Part shown: positions 26,623 through 33,337 of the stretch, piece after piece
How the letters are laid out: each line of letters begins with the position of its first letter
How positions within the stretch are numbered: position 1 is the stretch's first letter
DNA from: Streptomyces nymphaeiformis
GTDB lineage: Bacteria; Actinomycetota; Actinomycetes; Streptomycetales; Streptomycetaceae
Reading direction: 5' to 3'
Length of the DNA stretch: 64,000 nt
Assembly (NCBI RefSeq): GCF_014203895.1
Contig: NZ_JACHJY010000007.1
Location: 496,001-560,000 of the forward strand
Translations under genes and position numbers: made by a program
The notes under the pieces: model-generated
Database searches by the model: none
Told to the model about the DNA's origin: nothing
The model's input: only the letters and a program-made list of their open reading frames with translations

Positions 26623-27608
26623 ACACATGCCCGTCGGCGTCCGTGCCCGCCCGGGTCGCCTTCCCGGCGCTGGGCACCACGGCCGTCCTGCTCGTCACCG
26701 ATCCTGACGCTCTGCCCGCTGCGGAAGCAGTGCTGCAGGCCGAGCTGACCGCCGTCGACCGTGCGTGCAGCCGCTTCCGGCCTGATTCCGAGCTCAGCCG
26801 TGTGAACCTGAACGCGGGCTGTACGACGACGGTCAGCGCATACTTCGCGGTGGCCCTGGAAGCCTCGCTGCGGGCCGCCCGGCTCACCGACGGCGCGGTG
26901 GACCCGACCGTCGGCAGCGCGGTGATCGCGCTCGGCTACGACCGCACCTTCGCGTCCATACGCCCCGGGGACGCCCGCCCCGTCCCGGTGGGCCGGCCGG
27001 CGCCCGGTTGGCGGCGGATCGCCTTCGACCCGCGGACGCGCCGACTGCGCCTGCCCCCGGGCACCCGCCTCGACCTCGGCGCCACCGCCAAGGCGCTGGC
27101 CGCCGACCGTGCCGCCCGACGGGCCGCCGAAGCAACCGGCTGCAGCGTCCTGGTCAATCTGGGAGGCGACCTGGCGACCGCCGGACCGGCCCCAGAGGGC
27201 GGCTGGCGGATCGCCCTCGCCGACGACCACGCCCGGCCGGCGCCGGAAGGCGGTGCCGCAGTGGCGGTGACCGGCGGGGCCCTGGCGACCTCGGGCATCC
27301 GGGTGCGCGCCTGGCGCCGCGGCGGTCGGGCCCTGCACCACATCGTCGACCCGGCCACCGGAGAACCCGCCGCACCGGCGTGGCGCACCGCCACCGTCGC
27401 GGCCGCCACCTGCGTGGACGCCAACGCCGTCAGCACGGCGGCGATCGTGCTGGGCGAACGGGCGCCGGACTGGCTGCTCAGCACCGCCCTGCCGGCCCGG
27501 CTGACCGCCCTCGACGGCAGGATCGTACGCCTCGGCGGCTGGCCGCCCGACTCGCACGCGCCCGCACCGCCGGGCTCGCGGAAGCCGGACCCCGGAGGCG
27601 CGCGATGA
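26619..27608 (+). CDS. apbE: FAD:protein FMN transferase (ApbE), cluster 2
   Basis: 329 residues, longer than the cluster 1 paralogue. Features: FPALGTTAVLLV at the start, VDRACSRFRPDSELSRVN, GAVDPTVGSAVIALGYDR, RLDLGATAKALAADRAA, VNLGGDLATAG and HHIVDPATGEPA. No obvious signal peptide. ATG 26619 overlaps the upstream TGA, and its own stop overlaps the ferric reductase-like gene. The pair of ApbE enzymes 4 kb apart are only distantly similar, so the two clusters are unlikely to be a recent duplication. Its protein substrate is not obvious from the neighbourhood. Confidence 0.9.
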   Translation: MNTCPSASVPARVAFPALGTTAVLLVTDPDALPAAEAVLQAELTAVDRACSRFRPDSELSRVNLNAGCTTTVSAYFAVALEASLRAARLTDGAVDPTVGSAVIALGYDRTFASIRPGDARPVPVGRPAPGWRRIAFDPRTRRLRLPPGTRLDLGATAKALAADRAARRAAEATGCSVLVNLGGDLATAGPAPEGGWRIALADDHARPAPEGGAAVAVTGGALATSGIRVRAWRRGGRALHHIVDPATGEPAAPAWRTATVAAATCVDANAVSTAAIVLGERAPDWLLSTALPARLTALDGRIVRLGGWPPDSHAPAPPGSRKPDPGGAR

Positions 27609-28297
27609 CGACGACCCTGGCCCTGACAGGCAGCCCTCTCTGGTACGCGAGCCGTGCGGGCGGCACCCTCGCCCTGGTCCTCCTCACCGCCACCGTGGTG
27701 CTCGGCATCGCCTCCGGCGGACGGGTCGTGCCCCGCCGCATCGGCCGCTTCGAGATCGGGCTGCTGCACCGCAACCTGTCCCTGCTCACCCTGGTGTTCC
27801 TCGGCATGCATGTGGTGACCGCGGTGCTCGATCCGTTCGTGCGCCTGAGCTGGGCCGTGTCCGTGGTGCCCTTCGGAGCGTCCTACCGGCCCCTCTGGCT
27901 CGGGCTCGGCACCGCGGCGCTCGACCTGCTGCTGGCGGTCCTCGTCACCAGCGCGCTACGGCACCGGCTCGGGGTACGTTCCTGGAAGGCCGTGCACTGG
28001 CTCGCGTACGCCGCCTGGCCCCTGGCCCTCTTCCACAGCGCCGGGACCGGCACCGACACCCGGCTTCCCCTCCAGCTGTGGCTGTACGCCGCCTGCCTCG
28101 CGACGGTGATCGCCGCCGTGTGGTGGCGGCTGGCCAAGGCCGGTCCGGGGCATGTCGCCGGGCGCCTGACGGCCGCCGTGGCCGCGACCGCCGTACCCGT
28201 GGTGCTCACCGCGTTCCTCGCCGCCGGGCCACTCCAGCCGGGCTGGTCGCAGCGCGCCGCCCTGACACCTGTGGTCCTGATCGGAGGCGGACGATGA
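27605..28297 (+). CDS. Ferric reductase-like transmembrane protein, haem domain only
   Basis: 230 residues with about six transmembrane segments and no flavin/nucleotide domain. Candidate haem ligands are in GLLHRNLSLLTLVFLGMHVV and WKAVHWLAYAAWPLALFH, two His pairs on facing helices. It should relay electrons across the membrane. Without its own reductase module it probably receives electrons from the NuoF-like protein and ferredoxin encoded next. ATG 27605 and its stop both sit in four-base overlaps with neighbours, so cluster 2 is tightly coupled. Confidence 0.85.
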   Translation: MTTTLALTGSPLWYASRAGGTLALVLLTATVVLGIASGGRVVPRRIGRFEIGLLHRNLSLLTLVFLGMHVVTAVLDPFVRLSWAVSVVPFGASYRPLWLGLGTAALDLLLAVLVTSALRHRLGVRSWKAVHWLAYAAWPLALFHSAGTGTDTRLPLQLWLYAACLATVIAAVWWRLAKAGPGHVAGRLTAAVAATAVPVVLTAFLAAGPLQPGWSQRAALTPVVLIGGGR

Positions 28298-29622
28298 ACG
28301 CGACGACGGACGCGACGCCGAACTCCTCGGCCCTCTCCTCCCCGGCGCACCACGCGCCCCGGCTCCTCTCCGGCCTGTACGCCACCGGTGTGCCGGCCAC
28401 CCTCGCCGAGCATCTGCGGCACTACGGCCCGTCGGCTCCGGGCACCCGTACGTCGCCGATGTCCGTGGTGGAGGCCGTCGAGGCGGCCGGGCTCACCGGG
28501 CGCGGCGGTGCCGGGTTCCCCACGGCCCGCAAGCTGCGCGCGGTCGCGGAGCGAGGCGGACGGGCGGTGGTCGTCGTCAACGCGATGGAGAGCGAACCCG
28601 CGAGCCGCAAGGACGAGTTCCTGCTCACCGTCGCACCCCATCTGGTCCTGGACGGCGCCGTCCTGGCCGCGAGGACGGTCAGCGCCGACACCGTCCATTT
28701 GTGCCTGCCTCGCACCCGCGCCGCCCAGTTCGAGCAGCTGAGTGCGGCCCTGGACGAACGGCGGCGCGCCCGCCTCGACCCGGTGCGGCTGCGCCTCCAC
28801 GCCCTTCCGCACACCTACGTCTCCAGCGAGTCGACGTCGCTGGTGCGCTGGCTCAACGGCGGACCGGCGCGTCCGCAGGGCAGCCCGCCCCACACCCACG
28901 AACGCGGTGTCGCCCGCCGCCCCACGCTGGTGAGCAACACCGAGACCTTCGCCCACCTGGCCCTGATCGCCCGCTACGGGCCGGACTGGTTCCAGCAGGC
29001 GGGAACGCCGGACGAGCCCGGCACGCTGCTCGTCACCGTCTCCGGCGCGGTCGCGGCGCCCGGTGTCCTGGAGACCGCGTTCGGGACGCCCCTCGACGTG
29101 ATCCTGGACCGCGCCGGAGGCCGTACGGAGTCCCTGCAAGCGCTCCTGCTGGGCGGGTTCGGCGGCACCTGGCTTTCCGCGGAGCACCTCCAAGTGCCCC
29201 TCGCCCGGTGCAACCTGGCCCCGCTGGGCGCCGCACCTGGTGCGGGCGTGCTGATCGCTCTGCCCCGGGCGGCCTGCGGACTGTCCGAGACGGCGCGCAT
29301 GCTGGCGTACCTCGCCGCGAACGGCGCCCGCCAGTGCGGGCCGTGCCGCTTCGGGCTGCCCGCCGTCGCCGAGGACTTCGCCGCACTGGCTGCGGGACGG
29401 GCTGACCCCGCTCTGTTGTCCCGGCTGCTCCGGCGGGTCGGGCTGCTGCCGGACCGAGGTGCCTGTCGCCACCCGGACGGCGCCGCCCAACTGGCCGCCT
29501 CCGCCCTACGCGCCTTCGCCGACGATGTCGACCGCCACCTCGCCCAGGGCGCCTGCGCCGCGGCCCACCGGCCGCCGCGGATCCCCGTACCACCCGCCGT
29601 ACTCCCGGAGACCTGGCGATGA
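28294..29622 (+). CDS. NuoF-like NADH-binding flavoprotein
   Basis: 442 residues resembling the 51-kDa subunit of complex I (FMN, NADH, SLBB and iron-sulfur regions). The flavin/NADH loop is GLTGRGGAGFPTARKL, followed by NAMESEPASRKDEF. The iron-sulfur end has Cys348, Cys351 (QCGPCRFG) and Cys391; the first Cys of the usual CGxCxPC ligand set is replaced by Ala345, so only three of four canonical ligands are visible. ATG 28294 overlaps the upstream stop. Likely feeds NADH electrons to the membrane haem protein, possibly with the ferredoxin downstream. Function in the cluster is inference. Confidence 0.85.
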   Translation: MNATTDATPNSSALSSPAHHAPRLLSGLYATGVPATLAEHLRHYGPSAPGTRTSPMSVVEAVEAAGLTGRGGAGFPTARKLRAVAERGGRAVVVVNAMESEPASRKDEFLLTVAPHLVLDGAVLAARTVSADTVHLCLPRTRAAQFEQLSAALDERRRARLDPVRLRLHALPHTYVSSESTSLVRWLNGGPARPQGSPPHTHERGVARRPTLVSNTETFAHLALIARYGPDWFQQAGTPDEPGTLLVTVSGAVAAPGVLETAFGTPLDVILDRAGGRTESLQALLLGGFGGTWLSAEHLQVPLARCNLAPLGAAPGAGVLIALPRAACGLSETARMLAYLAANGARQCGPCRFGLPAVAEDFAALAAGRADPALLSRLLRRVGLLPDRGACRHPDGAAQLAASALRAFADDVDRHLAQGACAAAHRPPRIPVPPAVLPETWR

Positions 29623-29840
29623 ACCCCGCGAACCGCGCCAAGACCCTGCGTATCGACCGCATCGCCTGCACCGGACAGGGCCTGTGCGGGGAACTGCTGC
29701 CCGAGCTGATCGACCTCGACGAATGGGGCTACCCCATCGTCAAGGACCGGTCCGTCCCCGACCACCTGCGCGCCCACGCCCGACGGGCCGCCGCGGCTTG
29801 CCCCCTGCTGGCGCTCCACCTCGATGCCGACCGGACGTGA
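29619..29840 (+). CDS. Small ferredoxin, [3Fe-4S] type
   Basis: 73 residues with ACTGQGLCGELLPEL at the N-terminus (Cys17, Cys23) and AAACPLLAL near the end (Cys61). The three-Cys pattern, with spacing CxxxxxC and a distant C-P, is that of the small actinobacterial ferredoxins that often serve P450s; no P450 is near. ATG 29619 overlaps the NuoF-like stop by four bases. Last gene of redox cluster 2, followed by a hairpin terminator. Confidence 0.85.
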   Translation: MNPANRAKTLRIDRIACTGQGLCGELLPELIDLDEWGYPIVKDRSVPDHLRAHARRAAAACPLLALHLDADRT

Positions 29841-29856
29841 CGAGCATGCGTCGGTC

Positions 29857-29885
29857 CCGTCCGGCCCGGCATAAGGGCCGGACGG
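29857..29885 (+). terminator. Stem-loop after redox cluster 2
   Basis: CCGTCCGGCCC at 29857-29867 pairs exactly with GGGCCGGACGG at 29875-29885 around a 7-base loop, 17 bases after the ferredoxin stop. There is no U-tract, as usual for streptomycete terminators. Confidence 0.7.
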
Positions 29886-29967
29886 CCCCTACCGCCGAGG
29901 TCACCGCCTTGATGGGAGGGAGGGACCGAGCCCCGCGGTGGCCGCACCGCACGGATCGAGGTGCGCC

Positions 29968-30315
29968 ATGAACCCCACCGCAGCAGGTTCGCGCCGCATC
30001 ACCGCCGCCATCACCTCCCTGCGGCTCGAATCGGTCCTCCTGTCCGTCACCGCGGCCGCGCTGGCCGGCAGCGGCATCGCCTGGCTCGTTGGCGCTCCCG
30101 GTCTGTCGGACCTGTTTTGGGCTCTGGGAACCGTCGCTGCCGTCGTGCCCGCCGTAGTGTGGGTGCTCGCCGCACTGCGTCGCGGACAGGCGGGCGTGGA
30201 CCTGATCGCCGTACTCGCACTCGGCGGCACCCTGGCCGTGGGCGAGTACCTTGCCGGTGCCCTGATCGCCCTCATGCTCGCTACCGGCCGCACCCTCGAA
30301 GCCGCAGCCCGTGCC
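29968..30315 (+). pseudogene. N-terminal fragment of a metal P-type ATPase
   Basis: The frame from ATG 29968 matches the start of actinobacterial heavy-metal translocating P1B-type ATPases: SGIAWLVGAPGLSDLFWALG, VWVLAALRRGQAGVDLIAVL and GEYLAGALIALMLATGRTLE. Similarity stops near 30315 and the A, P and N catalytic domains (no DKTGT, no HP motif) are absent. The following bases read in other frames and end in an unrelated short tail at about 30467. A truncated, non-functional gene. Confidence 0.75.
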
Positions 30316-30561
30316 GACCAAGATCCGGGCCATACGCGGACCAGCCGCCTGCAGCCTGGCCGAATCGTGGCCGTTTCCGCTGGTCAGTGGCCATGCGAGG
30401 CGTGTACCACCAGCACACGAAAAACCTGCTGGTCAGCTACTCGCCGAAGAAGCTCGGCTTCTTCTGAGCGCGTTCGGCGAGACGCACCAGGCGCCTATCT
30501 GTCCGATGGACCGGTACGTTCGACTCATGCAGAGCACTGCCTGCGTTTCTGCCTGCATCTG

Positions 30562-30690
30562 TCCCAGCCAACACTTCTGCCGATTGTGCCTGGCGGTCCC
30601 GAACACCGCAGTCACAGCCTTGTCCGAGCTGGCACCACGCCCCTCTTCGCCACCGTCGAGGTTGCGAGGCGCAAGGTCATCGGCCGGCCC
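30562..30690 (+). mobile_element. Fragment of IS630-family transposase
   Basis: One reading frame gives QPTLLPIVPGGPEHR, then HSLVRAGTTPLFATVEVA and RRKVIG, the region of IS630/Tc1-like transposases around the first half of the DDE domain (HDY-RHGTT-LFAALEVATGKV pattern). Only about 43 codons remain and no terminal inverted repeats were found. A dead insertion-sequence remnant within the decayed zone. Confidence 0.65.
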
Positions 30691-30704
30691 ACCGACGCTT
30701 CCAT

Positions 30705-31262
30705 TTCACTACGGGTGATAGCCGTTGCGGGTCGGGAGGCGGGCAGCGAGACGACCAGCGCCGCGGCGGTCGAGCCGACGCTGATGGGTGCCGCGGCACA
30801 GACCGTGCCGAGCACGCACTCCTGGTGCTCCACGCGGGGCCACCCCGGGGGAGATCCGCGAGGCGGCGCTCAAGGGCGGCGCGGTCGGGCAGGGTGCGCC
30901 GGGTCAGCCGGGTGACGGGCGAGGTGGTCGGCTCGCTCCTCCCTGCCGAGCTGGGCGAGGACGGCTCGTCCCCCGGCATGCGCGTGCGCGCCGGCCCGGA
31001 AGTCCATCCGCTCCCCGACCGGCGGCTCCGCCATCTCGCCGGGCGCCTCGGTCGCGAGGTCGATCAGCTCGCATCTCCGTGGTCCGTCGCGCACCACGCC
31101 CTCGTGGACCAGGAGGTGGTACGTGGTCGGCAGCGCGGCGCCCCGGGCCGGTTGTTCGGCGCCAGCGCCGCCGACCCGCTGCTCCAGGGCACGGAGCAGG
31201 CGCAGTGCGCGCCGTATGGACCGGATCAGGGTCTGTCTGCATGGAGCGGGTACGTCGGCCAT
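30705..31262 (-). pseudogene. Frameshifted IclR-family regulator
   Basis: From ATG 31262 the frame reads MADVPAPCRQTLIRSIRRAL and then TTYHLLVHEGVV, the IclR winged-helix region with a few residues missing. After about 30900 the similarity moves to another frame (RAALERRLADL) and then a third (QECVLGTVCAAAPI, VGSTAAALVVSLPASRP), matching the IclR effector domain. At least two frameshifts and internal deletions break it. It is divergent from the beta-galactosidase gene and may once have controlled it. Confidence 0.7.
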
Positions 31263-31328
31263 GCATATCTCCCCCAAAGAAGACCCGCTCCTCGATGGTC
31301 CCCGTGTCCCCGGACCGGTACCGGGCTT

Positions 31329-31368
31329 GCCAGCATCATGGTGTTTACGTAAACATACACATGCTGGC
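31329..31368. promoter_or_regulatory. Nested palindromic operator upstream of GH35 beta-galactosidase
   Basis: The perfect 14-base palindrome TGTTTACGTAAACA (31342-31355) lies 60 bases before the GH35 start. It is enclosed by a second inverted repeat, GCCAGCAT (31329-31336) and ATGCTGGC (31361-31368), centred on exactly the same point. The core matches four other sites in this locus and fits a LacI-family operator with CG at the centre. Confidence 0.75.
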
Positions 31369-31399
31369 GACTTCCAGGCCCGCATCGCACCCTTCTACA

Positions 31400-31788
31400 C
31401 AGGAGCACACAGCGCATGCCCGTTCTCCAGACAGACCAGGCCGGCTTCCTGCTCGACGGCCACCCCTTCCGCATCCTGTCCGGCGGGCTGCACTACTTCC
31501 GGGTCCACCCCGACCAGTGGCAGGACCGGCTCCGCAAGGCACGGCTCATGGGCCTCAACACCGTCGAGACCTACGTCCCCTGGAACCTGCACCAGCCACG
31601 CCCCGACCGCTTCGTGATGGACGCAGGCCTCGACCTCCCCCGCTTCCTCGACCTCGCCGCCGCCGAAGGACTCCACGTCCTGCTCCGCCCCGGCCCGTAC
31701 ATCTGCGCCGAGTGGGAGGGCGGCGGCATACCCTCCTGGCTGCTCGCCGAACCGGACATCCGGCTGCGCACCCGCGACCCCCGCTTCC
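31400..31788 (+). repeat. 389-bp direct repeat, copy 1 (5' end of GH35 gene)
   Basis: From CAGGAGCACACAGCG before the GH35 start into its codon 124, this segment recurs at 41037-41425 with two adjacent base differences (31736-31737 versus 41373-41374). The upstream operator is not part of the repeat. The copies are in the same orientation, about 9.2 kb apart. Confidence 0.95.
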
Positions 31789-33167
31789 TCGCGGCCGTCG
31801 ACGACTACTTCGAGCGACTCCTCACCCCACTGCGGCCGTACCTCGCCTCACAGGGCGGCCCGGTCCTGGCCGTGCAGGTGGAGAACGAGTACGGGGCCTA
31901 CGGCGACGACACCGCCTACATGGAGTGCATCGCCGACTCGCTGCGCCGCTGCGGGGTCGACGTCCCCCTCTTCACCTGCGACCAGCCGGTCGACCTGGAA
32001 CGCGGCGCCCTGCCCGGCGTGCTCGCCACCGCGAACTTCGGCAGCCGATCGGCCCACCACCTGGCCGACCTGCGCGCCCAGCGCCCCGAGGGGCCGCTGA
32101 TGACGTCCGAGTTCTGGATCGGCTGGTTCGACCGTTGGGGCGCGCGCCACGTCGTCCGCGACCCGCAGGAGGCCGCCCACGAGCTGGACGAACTCCTCGC
32201 CACCGGCGCCTCGGTCAACTTCTACATGTTCCACGGCGGCACCAACTTCGGCTTCACCAACGGCGCCAACGACAAGCACACCTACCGGCCCACCGTCACG
32301 TCGTACGACTACGACTCCCCGCTCGACGAGGCCGGCGACCCCACCGCGAAGTACACCGCCTTCCGCGACGTCATCGCCAAGTACGCGCCCGTGCCGGACG
32401 AGCCCGTACCGGCGCCCGGTCCCAAGCTGGCCGTCCCGGCCGTCGCGCTGACCGAGAGCGCCCGTCTGCTGCCGAGCGCGGCCGCGCTCGCGACGGCGGT
32501 GGAGTCCCGCCGCCCGCTGACCATGGAGGAGCTGGAGCAGGACTTCGGTTTCGTCCTCTACGAGACGCCCCTGCCCCTCGCGGGGCCGGCGCTCCTGGAG
32601 ATCGAGCAGGTGCGCGACCGCGCCCAGGTCTTCGTCGACGGACAGCCCGTCGGCGTCCTGGAACGCGAGAACCACGAGCACGCCCTGGCCTTCACGGTCC
32701 CCCGGGCCGGCAGCGTGCTCTCGGTCCTGGTCGAGAACCAGGGTCGGGTGAACTACGGCGAGGGCATCCACGACCGGAAGGGTCTGCTAGGGAAGGTCCT
32801 CCTCGACGGCGTCGAGCTCGCGGGCTGGACCCAGCGCGCACTCACCCTGACCGAGCTGGACGGCGTCCCGTTCGCGGCGACCACGACCGTGCCCGTCGGG
32901 CCGGCCTTCCACCGGGGCGCCTTCGAGGTGTCGGACCCCGCCGACACCTTCCTCCACCTCGACGGCTGGACCAAGGGCAACGCCTGGGTCAACGGCTTCC
33001 CCCTCGGTCGCTACTGGTCCCGCGGCCCGCAGGCCTCCCTGTACGTCCCCGCCCCCGTCCTGCGCGCGGGCACGAACGAGATCGTCGTCCTCGAACTCCA
33101 CGCGGGCCCCCGGACCCGCACGGTGAGCCTGCGAGAGACGCCCGACCTCGGGCCGACCGAGGAGTAA
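31416..33167 (+). CDS. Beta-galactosidase, glycoside hydrolase family 35
   Basis: 583-residue retaining beta-galactosidase, probably cytosolic as no signal peptide is seen. The TIM-barrel domain includes SGGLHYFRVHPDQW, NTVETYVPWNLHQP, RPGPYICAEWEGGGIPSWLL, VQVENEYGAYG (acid/base Glu) and MTSEFWIGWFDRWG (nucleophile Glu), then FYMFHGGTNFGF. The C-terminal third forms beta-sandwich domains with GWTKGNAWVNGFPLGRYW. ATG 31416 follows AGGAG. It likely removes galactose from imported galacto-oligosaccharides, given the GH30 enzyme, ABC importer and galactonate pathway around it. A LacI-type operator is upstream. The first 124 codons are duplicated at 41 kb. Confidence 0.95.
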   Translation: MPVLQTDQAGFLLDGHPFRILSGGLHYFRVHPDQWQDRLRKARLMGLNTVETYVPWNLHQPRPDRFVMDAGLDLPRFLDLAAAEGLHVLLRPGPYICAEWEGGGIPSWLLAEPDIRLRTRDPRFLAAVDDYFERLLTPLRPYLASQGGPVLAVQVENEYGAYGDDTAYMECIADSLRRCGVDVPLFTCDQPVDLERGALPGVLATANFGSRSAHHLADLRAQRPEGPLMTSEFWIGWFDRWGARHVVRDPQEAAHELDELLATGASVNFYMFHGGTNFGFTNGANDKHTYRPTVTSYDYDSPLDEAGDPTAKYTAFRDVIAKYAPVPDEPVPAPGPKLAVPAVALTESARLLPSAAALATAVESRRPLTMEELEQDFGFVLYETPLPLAGPALLEIEQVRDRAQVFVDGQPVGVLERENHEHALAFTVPRAGSVLSVLVENQGRVNYGEGIHDRKGLLGKVLLDGVELAGWTQRALTLTELDGVPFAATTTVPVGPAFHRGAFEVSDPADTFLHLDGWTKGNAWVNGFPLGRYWSRGPQASLYVPAPVLRAGTNEIVVLELHAGPRTRTVSLRETPDLGPTEE

Positions 33168-33290
33168 CCAGATGCCCGGAGCGCCGGGTTCGGACATCCC
33201 ACCCCCGAGCCCGGCGTTCCGCCTCTTACGTGTGCCGACGTACGCTCCTCGGACTTGCGCGCCCCGGCGCCGCCGACCGCGCACGGCAGA

Positions 33291-33326
33291 GGGCCGGGCA
33301 CCGACCCAGTGGTCGGTGCCCGGCCC
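33291..33326. terminator. Bidirectional terminator between GH35 and GH30 genes
   Basis: GGGCCGGGCACCGAC (33291-33305) pairs perfectly with GTCGGTGCCCGGCCC (33312-33326) around a 6-base loop; GTCTTG follows. It lies between the convergent GH35 and GH30 stops and can serve both. Confidence 0.8.
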
Positions 33327-33337
33327 GTCTTGCGTCG

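Noticed and set aside
30390..30467. Short C-terminal-like peptide ending KKLGFF
   Set aside because: Looks like the tail of some protein but the family could not be named and no start or body is present.
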